From positions 35,200 through 99,199 of the forward strand of contig DWXH01000032.1 of NCBI GenBank assembly GCA_019119305.1: DNA of 64,000 nucleotides, given 5' to 3'. Positions 28,754-38,778 of the stretch are shown one piece after another. Under the pieces are notes generated by a model. It did not search any database and was not told the origin of the DNA. It saw only the letters and a program-made list of their open reading frames with translations. This stretch comes from Candidatus Alistipes merdigallinarum (GTDB lineage: Bacteria > Bacteroidota > Bacteroidia > Bacteroidales > Rikenellaceae). A program made the translations under genes and the position numbers. Each line of letters begins with the position of its first letter. Positions within the stretch are counted from its first letter, which is position 1.

Positions 28754-30640
28754 ATGTCTAACACATTAATTTACAAACAAAACAACATGACAACAAACAA
28801 CGAAAATCAAGAAGAAAAGAAAGTAGCTCAACCGAAGGCTGCAGCTCAGGTTGATCTCGCTACGTTCGATTGGGATGCTTATGAACACGATCTGGGCGTT
28901 TATGATGACTCGAAAGAGCACATCGAAGAGGAATACAACCAAACGCTCTCGAAAGTTCAGGTCGGCGAGGTCGTCGAAGGAACTGTGATCGGCGTCAACA
29001 AACGTGAAGTAGTCGTAAACATCGGTTACAAATCGGAAGGTATTATTCCGATCGGAGAATTCAGATACAACCCCGAATTGGCCGTAGGGGAGAAAGTAGA
29101 AGTATATGTCGAAAGTGCAGAGGACAAAAAAGGCCAACTCGTACTGTCGCATAAGAAAGCACGTCAGTTGCGTTCATGGGATCGTGTGAACGAGGCTCTC
29201 GAAAAAGACGAAGTGATCAAAGGTTATATCAAGTGCCGTACGAAAGGTGGTATGATCGTCGACGTATTCGGTATCGAGGCTTTCTTGCCGGGATCGCAAA
29301 TCGATGTCAAACCGATCCGCGATTACGATATCTATGTCGACAAGACGATGGAATTCAAGGTTGTGAAGATCAATCAGGAGTTCCGCAACGTAGTCGTATC
29401 GCACAAGGCGTTGATCGAGGCCGAACTCGAGGCGCAGAAGAAAGAGATCATGTCCAAACTCGAAAAAGGACAGATTCTCGAAGGTACGGTCAAGAATATC
29501 ACCTCTTACGGTGTATTCATCGATTTGGGCGGCGTAGACGGTTTGATCCATATCACCGATCTGAGCTGGGGTCGTGTGAACCACCCCGAAGAGATCGTTC
29601 ACCTCGACGAAAAACTCAATGTAGTAATCCTCGATTTCGACGACGCGAAAAAACGTATCGCACTCGGTTTGAAACAGCTCTCTCCGCATCCGTGGGATGC
29701 TTTGGATGCTGACCTGAAAGTGGGCGATCGCGTAAAAGGAAAGGTTGTCGTTATGGCCGATTACGGTGCATTTATCGAGATCGCTCCGGGAGTAGAAGGC
29801 TTGATCCACGTTTCGGAGATGTCTTGGAGCCAGCATCTGCGTTCCGCTCAGGAGTTCATGAAAGTGGGCGACGAAGTGGAAGCCGTAATCCTTACGCTGG
29901 ATCGCGAAGAACGCAAGATGTCGTTGGGTATCAAACAGCTGACTTCAGATCCTTGGGCCAATATCGAAGAACGTTATCCGGTTGGATCGAAACATACGGC
30001 CAAGGTGCGTAATTTTACAAACTTCGGTGTGTTTGTTGAGATCGAAGAGGGTATCGACGGTTTGATCCATATTTCGGATCTGAGCTGGACCAAGAAGATC
30101 AAACATCCGGCTGAATTTACTCAGATCGGAGCCGATATCGATGTAGTCGTATTGGAAATCGATAAGGAGAACCGTCGTTTGAGCTTGGGTCATAAACAAC
30201 TGGAAGATAATCCATGGAATGCTTTCGAAGCTCAATTTACAGTAGATTCGATCCATAAGGGTACGATTACCGAAATGACCGATAAGGGTGCTGTTGTATC
30301 GTTGGGAGATAACGTAGAAGGTTTCGCTCCTGCAAAGCAGCTCGTTAAAGAGGACGGAACGACAGCTCAAGTAGGTGAAACGCTCGACTTTAAGGTAACC
30401 GAATTCTCTAAAGCAACCAAACGTATTCAGTTGTCGCATACACGTATTTTCGAAGATGCCAAGAAACAAGAGGCACAGGCTGAAAAGGCAGAGCGTCGTA
30501 AAGCCGACGATGCTGCTAAAGAGTCGGTGAAGAAGATCAATGCATCGGTAGAAAAGACGACTTTGGGCGATATTTCCTCTTTGGCTGAATTGAAAGCCAA
30601 GATGGAAGAGACCGCAGCTGAAGCTGAGAAGAACGAATAG
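28754..30640 (+). CDS. rpsA: 30S ribosomal protein S1
   Basis: S1 binds mRNA and helps start translation, which matters more in a phylum that rarely uses Shine-Dalgarno pairing. The protein has six S1 repeats. The third to fifth carry the clear motifs GVFIDLGGVDGLIHITDLSW, GAFIEIAPGVEGLIHVSEMS and GVFVEIEEGIDGLIHISDLS. A charged Lys/Glu/Ala tail follows. ATG 28754 gives 628 residues. An in-frame ATG at 28787 (MTTNNENQ) is an equally good start that gives 617. rnz follows after 20 bp. Confidence 0.96.
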   Translation: MSNTLIYKQNNMTTNNENQEEKKVAQPKAAAQVDLATFDWDAYEHDLGVYDDSKEHIEEEYNQTLSKVQVGEVVEGTVIGVNKREVVVNIGYKSEGIIPIGEFRYNPELAVGEKVEVYVESAEDKKGQLVLSHKKARQLRSWDRVNEALEKDEVIKGYIKCRTKGGMIVDVFGIEAFLPGSQIDVKPIRDYDIYVDKTMEFKVVKINQEFRNVVVSHKALIEAELEAQKKEIMSKLEKGQILEGTVKNITSYGVFIDLGGVDGLIHITDLSWGRVNHPEEIVHLDEKLNVVILDFDDAKKRIALGLKQLSPHPWDALDADLKVGDRVKGKVVVMADYGAFIEIAPGVEGLIHVSEMSWSQHLRSAQEFMKVGDEVEAVILTLDREERKMSLGIKQLTSDPWANIEERYPVGSKHTAKVRNFTNFGVFVEIEEGIDGLIHISDLSWTKKIKHPAEFTQIGADIDVVVLEIDKENRRLSLGHKQLEDNPWNAFEAQFTVDSIHKGTITEMTDKGAVVSLGDNVEGFAPAKQLVKEDGTTAQVGETLDFKVTEFSKATKRIQLSHTRIFEDAKKQEAQAEKAERRKADDAAKESVKKINASVEKTTLGDISSLAELKAKMEETAAEAEKNE

Positions 30641-30660
30641 TTCTTCATGGAGTGTGAACT

Positions 30661-31596
30661 ATGACGTTTCGGGTCACCATATTGGGTAACAGTTCGGCTA
30701 CGCCGACGCCCGAACGAAATCCTTCTGCTCATGTACTCAATGTACATGAGCAGTTTTTTTTGGTCGACTGCGGGGAGGGAACCCAGCAACGTCTGATTCG
30801 TTGCGGGATCAATCCGATGAAGCTCCAGGCTGTTTTTTTGTCCCATCTGCACGGGGATCACGTCTATGGAATATTCGGACTGATCTCGACATTGGGGCTG
30901 ATGGGAAAAAGGACTCCGTTGCAGATTTTTGCACCGAAACCGTTCGATGAGGTCCTGGCCAACCATTTACGCTATTTCGACTCGGAACTCTCCTATGAAG
31001 TGCAGTGGTGCGAGGTCGAAACCCGGAAACATAAGCTGTTGTTCGAAAACAAGACGTTGGAGGTGTGGTCTGTTCCGCTACGGCATAGAGTGCCGGCTGC
31101 CGGATTCCTGTTCCAGGAGAAAGTTCCGGCGTTGAATCTTCATAAAGAGGCGGTAGAACGGTATGGATTGGGGATTGCTCAGTGTAGGGCGGCCAAGCGG
31201 GGCGAAGATATTGTTCTGGAGAGTGGGGTGACGATTCCCAATGAAGAGTTGACCTACCGGCCCTATCGGGAGCGTAGTTTTGCCTATTTGAGCGATACGC
31301 TCTACTCGCATCGGGCGGCAGAGTTGGTGTCGGGAGTCGATTTGATGTACCACGAGGCGACTTTTGCGGACGAGGATCGGGCTTTGGCTAAAAAGACAGG
31401 GCATTCCACGGCCAGGCAAGCTGCACAAGTTGCGCTTACGGCAAGGGCCGGACGCCTGTTGATCGGCCATTTTTCTTCCCGGTACAAAGACTTGCATCTG
31501 CTCGAAGCGGAGGTTCGCGAGATTTTTTCCAACAGCGAGGCTGCGATCGAGGGGCATAGTTACGAGATACCCTGTATGAGAGAGCATTTTCGGTAA
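30661..31596 (+). CDS. rnz: Ribonuclease Z
   Basis: RNase Z is a metallo-beta-lactamase-fold endonuclease that matures tRNA 3' ends. The 311 residues show FLSHLHGDHVYGIFGLISTL (His62, His64, Asp66 and His67), the distal HEATF and KKTGHSTARQAAQVALTARA segments, and GHFSSRYKD near the end. It is 20 bp after rpsA and probably cotranscribed. A GGAG sequence lies about 9 bp upstream of the ATG. Confidence 0.96.
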   Translation: MTFRVTILGNSSATPTPERNPSAHVLNVHEQFFLVDCGEGTQQRLIRCGINPMKLQAVFLSHLHGDHVYGIFGLISTLGLMGKRTPLQIFAPKPFDEVLANHLRYFDSELSYEVQWCEVETRKHKLLFENKTLEVWSVPLRHRVPAAGFLFQEKVPALNLHKEAVERYGLGIAQCRAAKRGEDIVLESGVTIPNEELTYRPYRERSFAYLSDTLYSHRAAELVSGVDLMYHEATFADEDRALAKKTGHSTARQAAQVALTARAGRLLIGHFSSRYKDLHLLEAEVREIFSNSEAAIEGHSYEIPCMREHFR

Positions 31597-31620
31597 TAGA
31601 AGAAAAAAGTAAGCTTCGGG

Positions 31621-31661
31621 AACGGAGACGATCGGGTGACGATGCGTCTCCGTTTCTATTT
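31621..31661. terminator. Terminator between rnz and the MATE gene
   Basis: AACGGAGACG (31621-31630) pairs perfectly with CGTCTCCGTT (31645-31654), with a 14-nt loop and then TCTATTT. The MATE stop codon at 31656 lies within the tail, so the convergent genes share this structure. Confidence 0.8.
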
Positions 31662-33017
31662 GGAAGGCAGTGTCTGTCGGTTGAAAAAGCGGCGGGTACG
31701 GCGATAGTAGAGCCAGGCTGCAATGCTGAGTCCGAAGATGAATCCGATCCACAACCCCGGAGCACCCATACCCAGGACAAAGGCACAAAGATATCCGACC
31801 GGCAAATTGATGACAATGTAAGAGATAAAGGCGTAGCGCATCAGGACCGATACATCTTGTATGCCTCGTAAAATCCCGACCAGAATAGTTTGTAACCCAT
31901 CCGATATTTGATAGAGTCCGGCGAAGATGAAGAGTTGTGCCGCAATCGAAATGACGATTGGATCGTCGGTGAACATCAGAGGCAGTTGCTTGCGGAACAA
32001 AATTAGAGCGATCATCGTGAGCAGACTGACGGCCAACGCCATGTGGCAGGAAGCGACGGAGATCCGTCGGATTTTGCGGGGATTGGCACTTCCGAAAGCG
32101 TGACTGATGAGGATGGTTGTCGCAGAGGCGATACCTACCTGGATCATATAGGCGAATGTTGCGATCGAGATTACCACTTGGTGGGCGGCCTGTTGGTTCG
32201 AACCGAGCCACCCCATCATAATCGAGGATAGCGCGAAGGCGAGGACCTCCAGCACGACCTGTATCGAAATCGGGAATCCGATATCCAACAGCTGACGGAA
32301 TCGGGCGAGGCTATGGGCGGCACGCGAAAAGAATCGGAAATATCGGCGCGCCGAAAGATTCGAGATAAAATAGATCGGCATGAAGAGCAACATGCAGATT
32401 CGCGAGATCAGCGTTGCGGCACCGGCGCCGGCTGCACCCATTTCGGGGAATCCGAACTTCCCGTAGATCAGTAGGTAATTGAAAAATATGTTCAATAAAT
32501 TGGCTGTGAGTACGATGATCATGCCCGTACGGGTATTTCCGATGCCTTCGAGAAACTGTTTGAAGGCGAGAAAAACCATATACGGGATAATGGACCATGC
32601 CAGATAGAGGAAGTAGGGACGGGCCAGTGCGGCGACTTCGGGTTCCTGTCCCATGTAGGGGAGTAAAAAGCTGAGTCCATACAGGATGCCGAAAAGTAGG
32701 ATGCCGATGAAAAAGTAGAGCGTCAGGGCGTTCTGAAACAGTTCGGCTGCAATCCTCGGACGTCTGCATGCATAGGCTTCTCCTATTAGTGGAGTGAGCC
32801 CTAGGGCCAGTCCTGTACTCCAGAAAAGAAAAATTGTAAACAAAGCTCCGGCAAAAGATACTGCAGCTAAAGCTGTCGAACCCAGATGTCCGACCATGGC
32901 GCTGTCGGCGAGTTGGACGATTACTTGACCGATTTGTGCGAGAATAACCGGGTAGGCCAGTGTGATGTTGGCTTTGTATTGTGGCATGTATCGCAGTATG
33001 CGGGTAAAAGCAGACAT
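31656..33017 (-). CDS. MATE family efflux transporter
   Basis: MATE proteins export cationic drugs or metabolites against sodium or protons. The 453-residue protein is long enough for twelve helices in two homologous halves. It has the family features AYPVILAQIGQVIVQLADSA and MVGHLGSTALAAVSFAG near the start and GLGLALTPLIGEAYA-type sequence after. I chose ATG 33017 (MSAFTRIL). The longer frame starts at a TTG at 33044 that lies inside the -7 box at 33042-33049. The substrate cannot be read from the sequence. Confidence 0.92.
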   Translation of the reverse strand: MSAFTRILRYMPQYKANITLAYPVILAQIGQVIVQLADSAMVGHLGSTALAAVSFAGALFTIFLFWSTGLALGLTPLIGEAYACRRPRIAAELFQNALTLYFFIGILLFGILYGLSFLLPYMGQEPEVAALARPYFLYLAWSIIPYMVFLAFKQFLEGIGNTRTGMIIVLTANLLNIFFNYLLIYGKFGFPEMGAAGAGAATLISRICMLLFMPIYFISNLSARRYFRFFSRAAHSLARFRQLLDIGFPISIQVVLEVLAFALSSIMMGWLGSNQQAAHQVVISIATFAYMIQVGIASATTILISHAFGSANPRKIRRISVASCHMALAVSLLTMIALILFRKQLPLMFTDDPIVISIAAQLFIFAGLYQISDGLQTILVGILRGIQDVSVLMRYAFISYIVINLPVGYLCAFVLGMGAPGLWIGFIFGLSIAAWLYYRRTRRFFNRQTLPSK

Positions 33018-33041
33018 AGTCGGAGTGTTGAAAAATATGCG

Positions 33042-33049
33042 CAAAGATA
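33042..33049 (-). promoter_or_regulatory. -7 box of the MATE gene promoter
   Basis: A minus-strand TATCTTTG (33049-33042) sits 25 bp upstream of the chosen ATG. At the -33 position the sequence is CTG (33070-33068) rather than TTG, so only the -7 box is a full match. Confidence 0.6.
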
Positions 33050-33102
33050 GGGTAAATTTCGTAATGTCAGAGAAAATAGAACGTTTTTGATCGGCCGGGG
33101 CG

Positions 33103-33133
33103 TTGGTTTATGTCACGGATTTCGCTATTTTTG
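33103..33133 (+). promoter_or_regulatory. Promoter of the GH92 gene
   Basis: TTG (33103-33105) and TATTTTTG (33126-33133) are 20 bp apart. Transcription would start near 33140. That excludes the upstream ATG at 33110 and supports ATG 33170. Confidence 0.8.
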
Positions 33134-33169
33134 TTAGGAATACGTAAAATCTGTTTAAAACATACGAGG

Positions 33170-35386
33170 ATGAAGAAATATTTACTTTTTGTGATTTGCC
33201 TGTTCGGATGTTCATTACATGTCTTTGCGAAAGGGTCATACACCGATTATGTAGATCCATTTATCGGAACTGCAACGGTAGGGCATACTTATCCTGGAGC
33301 GACGCTCCCGTTTGCTATGGTCCAGGTCAGTCCGGACACTGGAACACAGGGATGGGAGTATTGTGCGGGCTACCACGATGCCGATAGTTCGATCATCGGG
33401 TTTTCACACACCCATTTGAGCGGAACAGGCTGTCCCGATATGGGCGATATCCTGTTGATGCCGATTACGGGGGAACCCTGTTTCGAAGCCGGTTCAAAAG
33501 AGAATCCCGATTCGGGATACCGCTCCCGGTTCGATCATGCGAACGAGACAGCCCGCCCCGGTTATTATTCCGTACGTTTGGATGATTACGACATTTTTGC
33601 GGAAATGACCTTGACACCCCGTACCGCTTTCCATCGGTATGCCTATCCGGAACAGAGTCAGAGCGGCGTGATTCTCGATTTGGGGCACGGAATCGGCGAC
33701 GAGACGATGCAAAGTTCGATCCGGCAGGTCGACGACCGGACTTTGGTCGGGGTGCGTCACTCCGCCGGTTTTGTCAAGGATCATCAATACTATTTCTGTA
33801 TCCGTTTTTCACGCCCGATCGAAGAGTTCGTCTCCTATTGCGATGGTACGATCGGAGAAAAAACGGAGATTTCCGGAAAAATCTGCAAAATGTATGTGGG
33901 TTTCGGAGAGGCTGGAAGCAAACCGTTGTCCGTAAAGGTTGCCCTGTCGACGGCGAGCGAAGAGGGGGCGTGCCGTAATATGGAGGCGGAGATTCCGCAT
34001 TGGAATTTTAATAAAGTGATGAAAGCCGCGGATCGAGTCTGGAACGAGAATCTCGCCATGATGCAGATCGATCCCGTCGACGATAATCAGCTCGTATCGT
34101 TCTATACGGCGCTGTACCATTCGTTGATCATGCCGAATCTCGTGACGGATGTCGACGGGAGTTACACCGGTTGGGATCATAAAATACATCGGAGTACAGA
34201 AGGTGATCTTTATACGAACTACTCGTTGTGGGATACCTATCGGGCTTTGCATCCCTTCTATACGATCCTGATTCCGGGACGGAACGAAGAGTTCATCCAC
34301 TCGATGTTGGAGCGTTATCGTCAGGTCGGTGCGTTGTCGACCAACGAGTACGGACTGTGTGAAACGTATGCGATGATCGGCAATCATGCGATTCCCGTAA
34401 TTGTGGATGCCTATCTTAAAGGCGCTCGTTCGTTCGATCCGGAGGAGGCCTACCGGGCGATCAAGGATGCTTCGACGATCAGTCACGTGAAATCGGATTG
34501 GGAGAGTTACACGAAGTACGGTTATTATCCGTTCGATATTGTCGAGGTGGAATCGGTCTCGCGGACCCTCGAGGCGGCCTATGACGACCGTTGTGTGGCC
34601 CGTATGGCGGAGGCTTTGGGTAAAACGGAAGATCAGGCACTGTTCGAGCATCGTTCGAATTTCTATAAGAATCTGCTCGATCCCGAAACCCGTTTTATGC
34701 GGGCCCGTAATACGAAGGGCGAGTGGCGGACTCCGTTTGATCCCTTCTCCATCGCTCATGAATTGTTGGGCGGCGACTATACGGAGGGTAATTCGTGGCA
34801 GTACACGTGGCACGTGCAGCATGATGTCCCGGGGTTGGTTGAGCTGATCGGAGGGAAAGAGGCCTTTTCGCACAAGCTCGATTCGCTCTTTTTCTTGGAT
34901 GAAGAGCTGCGGGGTGTGGCTTGGGTGTCGGATGTGACTGGGCTGATCGGTCAGTATGCGCACGGAAACGAACCGAGCCATCATGTGGCTTACCTCTATA
35001 ATTATGTCGGTCAACCCTATAAAACGCAGCGACTGGTCCGTGAGGTATTCGATCGGTTCTACATGGCCCGTCGTGACGGACTGTGTGGGAATGACGATTG
35101 CGGCCAGATGTCGGCTTGGTACATCTTTTCGGCGATGGGTTTCTATCCCGTCGATCCGGCATCGGGCGAGTATGTTTTGGGAGCTCCTCAGGCAAACGAG
35201 ATCGTGATGCACCTGCCCAGCAATAAGACGTTTACGATGCGGGCAGAAAACCTTTCGCGGGAGAACAAATACGTGAAGTCGGTTTCGTGGAACGGAACGC
35301 CATTGGAGGGGTTCACGATTCGCCATGCAGATATTATGCAGGGCGGAGAGCTGATTTTCGAGATGACCGACCAACCCGTGATGTAG
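33170..35386 (+). CDS. Secreted GH92 alpha-mannosidase
   Basis: GH92 enzymes are calcium-dependent exo-alpha-mannosidases that trim N-glycans and mannans. The 738-residue protein has a signal peptide (KKYLLFVICLFGCSLHVFA) with a Cys at residue 13, so a lipoprotein is possible though the site is not ideal. The mature part starts YVDPFIGTATVGHTYPGATL. Family catalytic residues are present: Glu601 in HGNEPSHHVAYLYN as the expected acid, and Asp642/Asp643 in CGNDDCGQMSAWYIFSAMGF as the expected base region. The linkage specificity cannot be told from sequence. It is a single-gene unit. Confidence 0.93.
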   Translation: MKKYLLFVICLFGCSLHVFAKGSYTDYVDPFIGTATVGHTYPGATLPFAMVQVSPDTGTQGWEYCAGYHDADSSIIGFSHTHLSGTGCPDMGDILLMPITGEPCFEAGSKENPDSGYRSRFDHANETARPGYYSVRLDDYDIFAEMTLTPRTAFHRYAYPEQSQSGVILDLGHGIGDETMQSSIRQVDDRTLVGVRHSAGFVKDHQYYFCIRFSRPIEEFVSYCDGTIGEKTEISGKICKMYVGFGEAGSKPLSVKVALSTASEEGACRNMEAEIPHWNFNKVMKAADRVWNENLAMMQIDPVDDNQLVSFYTALYHSLIMPNLVTDVDGSYTGWDHKIHRSTEGDLYTNYSLWDTYRALHPFYTILIPGRNEEFIHSMLERYRQVGALSTNEYGLCETYAMIGNHAIPVIVDAYLKGARSFDPEEAYRAIKDASTISHVKSDWESYTKYGYYPFDIVEVESVSRTLEAAYDDRCVARMAEALGKTEDQALFEHRSNFYKNLLDPETRFMRARNTKGEWRTPFDPFSIAHELLGGDYTEGNSWQYTWHVQHDVPGLVELIGGKEAFSHKLDSLFFLDEELRGVAWVSDVTGLIGQYAHGNEPSHHVAYLYNYVGQPYKTQRLVREVFDRFYMARRDGLCGNDDCGQMSAWYIFSAMGFYPVDPASGEYVLGAPQANEIVMHLPSNKTFTMRAENLSRENKYVKSVSWNGTPLEGFTIRHADIMQGGELIFEMTDQPVM

Positions 35387-35534
35387 ATCAAAATGATCGT
35401 AGGCAAAAAGTTTTCCCGTGAATTTGGATTCGGTAAAGAGAAGAAAGAGGGAGATGTCCGGATCGTCCGGCTTGTAAATTTTATTTGGGGGAAAGGACAA
35501 GGAATTTTTGGTCTGTTAGAGATTTCTAAGAAAT

Positions 35535-35572
35535 AAGAGAGAGGTATCCTTGTTATGGAATACCTCTCTCTT
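35535..35572. terminator. Bidirectional hairpin between GH92 and clpC
   Basis: AAGAGAGAGGTAT (35535-35547) pairs perfectly with ATACCTCTCTCTT (35560-35572). On the minus strand it is followed by T-rich TTATTTCTTA, so it best fits the terminator of clpC. On the plus strand no T-run follows. Confidence 0.75.
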
Positions 35573-35591
35573 GAGCCCGATTTACTGAGAA

Positions 35592-38150
35592 TCAGGAGGC
35601 GATTTCGCTTTTCTGTTCCGATGGAACTACGGTAAAGTGCAGTTCGCCTTTACGACACTCGATAATGATCTTGTCGTTTGGATGGATCTCGCCACGGATG
35701 ATCCGTTCCGCTAACGGATCTTCAATCCAGTCCAACAGAGCCCTCTTCATCGACCGAACCCCATAATGGGTGTCGTACCCCTTTCGGATCAAATGACGTT
35801 TGGCCGCATCGCTCATTTCGATCGTACAATTCATCAGGGCGCCTCTCCGGTTGAGACCCTTGATTTCAAGGTCGATGATTCGGAATATGTGCCGTTCGGC
35901 GAGCGGTGTAAATGTTACGATATCGTCGATCCGGTTGATGAATTCCGGAGGGAAGGTGCGTTCCAAGCCTTTGCGGTAGAATGATTCATTATGTCCCTGT
36001 TTTCCAGCAGCTTTGTATTCTGTGTTATAGCCAACGCTGCGGGGGTGCTGCATGGCTTCGCGCGAACCGACGTTGGAGGTCATGATGATGATCGTGTTGC
36101 GGAAATCGATTCTGCGACCCAGTCCGTCGGTCAGCCGCCCTTCGTCGAAGAGCTGAAGCATCAGGTTGAAAACATCGGGATGTGCCTTCTCGATCTCGTC
36201 GAACAACAGCACGCTGTATGGATGTCTCCGCACCTTTTCGGTCAACTGTCCGCCTTCTCCGTATCCTACGTATCCGGGAGGGGCCCCGATCAGTCGGCTG
36301 ATGTTGTATTTTTCGGAGTATTCGCTCATGTCGATCCGGATCATCTCCTCCTCGCTGCCGAAAAGATGTTTGGCCAGTTGTTTGGCAACGTGCGTTTTCC
36401 CTACTCCGGTCGGTCCGATGAAGAGGAACACGCCGATCGGACGGTCGCTCTCTTTGAGACCGGCTCTGCTGCGGAGGATTGCCCGGGAGATTTTGCGTAC
36501 CGCATTGCCCTGCCCGATAACTGTGGTGCTGAGGCGTTTGTCCATGTCAAGCAGGCGCGTTTGCTCATCTTCGGCCAGACGTGCGACAGGAATCCCGGTC
36601 ATCGAAGCAATCACCCTGCGGATGGCCTCTTCGTCGATCTCGGTCGGTGATTCCGCCAATCGGTTTTTCCATTGGGCCTCCAGTTCCTCGAGCCTGTTGC
36701 GTAATGCGGTTTCCCGATTCCGTAGGGTAGCGGCAACTTCATAATGTTGCATCTTTATCGCCCGGTTTTTGTCATGGGCAGCTTGGGTTGCTTCCCGTTC
36801 CAGATCAGTCAGCGATTCGGGTGTGCTGCCAGACAGGAGTTGGGCACGGCTTCCTGCCTCATCCATTACGTCGATTGCCTTGTCGGGGAAAAAACGGTCC
36901 GAAAGGTAACGGCGGGTCAGGTCGATGCAGGCTCGTAGAGCCTCTTCCGTATAGAGGACACAGTGGTGCGCTTCGTATCGATCTTTGATGTTGGACAGGA
37001 TGCGGAGCGTCTCTTCGTCGGAGGGTTGCTCTACGAGAACCTTTTGGAAACGGCGTTCCAAAGCGCTGTCGGCTTCGATGGCTTCCCGATATTCATTTAG
37101 TGTCGTGGCCCCAATGCATTGGAGTTCGCCCCGGGCCAGAGCAGGTTTCAGAATGTTGGCCGTGTCGAGCGATCCCTGTGTGCTCCCGGCCCCGACGATC
37201 GTGTGTATCTCGTCGATGAAGAGGATGATATCGCTTCCTTTTAGCTCTTTAATGATCGTGTTGATTCGTTCTTCGAATTCTCCCCTGAACTTTGTGCCGG
37301 CAACGAGCAAAGAGACGTCGAGCGAAAAAATCCGTTTGTGCAACAGCGTGTACGGAACTTTTTTCTGGATAATCCGGAGGGCCAACCCTTCGACGATGGC
37401 CGATTTACCAACACCGGCTTCTCCGATCAGTACGGGGTTGTTTTTCTTGCGACGTCCGAGGATCTGGATGACCCGCTCGATCTCTGCATCGCGTCCGATG
37501 ATCGGATCGAGTTCGCCTTCGGCAGCAGCACGTGTCAGATCGGTTCCGAATCGCGACAACAACTCCTCCTTTTTCTGTTTCCCGTCGGTGATGGCAATGC
37601 GCATGACACCCGACATGAGCCGTTCGGGATGCGATGCATCGTCCGGTTCGGGGTGTTCGTTTTTCGCAGCCAGAGAGTTCATCTCTTCGTAATAGTCTTC
37701 GTTCGGGGGCATGTCGTCCAAAAATGGGGAGACTATACTCGGAGAGATGTTATATAGAGCAAGCACTTTTGTGCTGATCAATGCAGGATTGTTGACTATT
37801 GCCTGTAACAGGTGCCCGGTATTGATGTATTCGCCGGATTTTTCGGTGCTGAATGGTCTGATCTTTTCCAGCAGTTCGGTCCCGTCGAATCGGTAGGTTT
37901 GTAGTATGTCCGATCGGTCGCTGTCTGTTTGCAGCGGTCCGAGTTCCCTTTCGATCCGGATGCGGATCTGTTCGATCTCCCAGTCCCGGAGTAATTTTTT
38001 TAAGATGTATGCAGCATGTCCGCCCTCTTGTTTCAAGACGGCCAAAAACAGATGGTCCAACGTCACCTTGTCCGAATGACGCCGGAGGGCTTCGTAGCAT
38101 CCGGCCGCAAAGACGGCTGTAAGCATTTTAGTTTCCTTTGTTCGCATCAT
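35592..38150 (-). CDS. clpC: ClpC-type Hsp100 ATPase
   Basis: This is a two-ring AAA+ unfoldase, probably a ClpP partner. The 852-residue protein has an N-terminal Clp repeat domain (residues 1-140). NBD1 has the Walker [16 protein letters not shown], followed by a middle domain with an UVR-like coiled coil ([18 protein letters not shown]). NBD2 has [20 protein letters not shown] and [20 protein letters not shown]. In the loop where ClpC has VGF for ClpP binding, this protein has VGY. ATG 38150 is chosen because the longer frame runs into the phosphodiesterase gene. It starts 49 bp after that gene on the same strand. Confidence 0.9.
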   Translation of the reverse strand: MMRTKETKMLTAVFAAGCYEALRRHSDKVTLDHLFLAVLKQEGGHAAYILKKLLRDWEIEQIRIRIERELGPLQTDSDRSDILQTYRFDGTELLEKIRPFSTEKSGEYINTGHLLQAIVNNPALISTKVLALYNISPSIVSPFLDDMPPNEDYYEEMNSLAAKNEHPEPDDASHPERLMSGVMRIAITDGKQKKEELLSRFGTDLTRAAAEGELDPIIGRDAEIERVIQILGRRKKNNPVLIGEAGVGKSAIVEGLALRIIQKKVPYTLLHKRIFSLDVSLLVAGTKFRGEFEERINTIIKELKGSDIILFIDEIHTIVGAGSTQGSLDTANILKPALARGELQCIGATTLNEYREAIEADSALERRFQKVLVEQPSDEETLRILSNIKDRYEAHHCVLYTEEALRACIDLTRRYLSDRFFPDKAIDVMDEAGSRAQLLSGSTPESLTDLEREATQAAHDKNRAIKMQHYEVAATLRNRETALRNRLEELEAQWKNRLAESPTEIDEEAIRRVIASMTGIPVARLAEDEQTRLLDMDKRLSTTVIGQGNAVRKISRAILRSRAGLKESDRPIGVFLFIGPTGVGKTHVAKQLAKHLFGSEEEMIRIDMSEYSEKYNISRLIGAPPGYVGYGEGGQLTEKVRRHPYSVLLFDEIEKAHPDVFNLMLQLFDEGRLTDGLGRRIDFRNTIIIMTSNVGSREAMQHPRSVGYNTEYKAAGKQGHNESFYRKGLERTFPPEFINRIDDIVTFTPLAERHIFRIIDLEIKGLNRRGALMNCTIEMSDAAKRHLIRKGYDTHYGVRSMKRALLDWIEDPLAERIIRGEIHPNDKIIIECRKGELHFTVVPSEQKSEIAS

Positions 38151-38199
38151 TTTTTCGAAGTTGATTTCCGAAAAAATAACGAGGGGAACAATCGCTTTA

Positions 38200-38703
38200 T
38201 TATGGAACCGGCCGTCTGGGCCATTCGCCGACCTCCAAATCGCGGATGTCCGATCCGTCGATCGTGAGCCGTACGGCCGTCCTAACCTGATGAAAACCAC
38301 TGATGCCTGCAGCTCCCGGATTGATGTGCAGCAGATCGAGCGATTTGTCGTACATGATTTTCAAAATATGGGAGTGCCCGCAGACGAAAATTTTAGGGCG
38401 GTGGATTCTTAACTGAGTCTCGACTCCGCGTGCATAGTGGTTCGGATATCCTCCGATGTGGGTCATCATGACCGGGACCTGTTCGCAATCGAAAAGTGTC
38501 CAAGCATCGAATTCCGACCGGACTTTTTGACCGTCGATGTTGCCGTAGACCCCATGCAATGGTCGGAATGCAGCGATCTGGTCGGCGGTTTCGATCGATC
38601 CGAAGTCGCCTGCGTGCCAAATCTCATCGACCTCTTCGAAAAAGTCCCGAAGCGGTTGGTCGAAGATCCCGTGTGTATCCGAAAGTATGCCGATGCGTTT
38701 CAA
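38200..38703 (-). CDS. YfcE/MJ0936-family metallophosphoesterase
   Basis: The 168-residue protein has the calcineurin-like metal-binding motifs GILSDTHG near the start, WHAGDFGS, GVYGNIDG, MMTHIGG and VCGHSHI, all of the small phosphodiesterase family. No ATG fits the conserved N-terminus KRIGILSDTHG. TTG at 38703 gives exactly that start and lies 46 bp from the promoter, so I use it. Substrate is unknown. The gene is divergent from rarA and upstream of clpC. Confidence 0.85.
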   Translation of the reverse strand: MKRIGILSDTHGIFDQPLRDFFEEVDEIWHAGDFGSIETADQIAAFRPLHGVYGNIDGQKVRSEFDAWTLFDCEQVPVMMTHIGGYPNHYARGVETQLRIHRPKIFVCGHSHILKIMYDKSLDLLHINPGAAGISGFHQVRTAVRLTIDGSDIRDLEVGEWPRRPVP

Positions 38704-38740
38704 AATTGAGGCAAACTGAAAAAATCTCTCGTAAAACAAT

Positions 38741-38778
38741 TACCTTTGTAAAGGTAACGATTTTTTCTATGCGAACAA
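38741..38778. promoter_or_regulatory. Divergent palindromic promoter of rarA and the phosphodiesterase gene
   Basis: TACCTTTGTAAAGGTA (38741-38756) is a near-perfect palindrome. It reads as a -7 box TACCTTTG on the plus strand and TACCTTTA on the minus strand. The minus-strand box has a TTG 19 bp away (38778-38776), inside the rarA start region. The plus-strand box has only a CTG with a 22-bp spacer (38716-38718). The two polymerase sites overlap, so they should exclude each other. Confidence 0.7.

Noticed and set aside
33018..33044. Upstream extension of the MATE gene from a TTG
   Set aside because: The TTG lies within the -7 box, so it cannot be in the transcript.
33809..35500. 563-codon antisense ORF over the GH92 gene
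   Set aside because: Shadow frame with no recognisable protein features, opposite a clear GH92 gene.
38151..38300. N-terminal extension of clpC
   Set aside because: It overlaps the end of the phosphodiesterase gene and does not resemble the Clp N-domain.
38496..38768. N-terminal extension of the rarA frame
   Set aside because: It runs through the opposite phosphodiesterase gene and the promoter. The family N-terminus starts at 38769.
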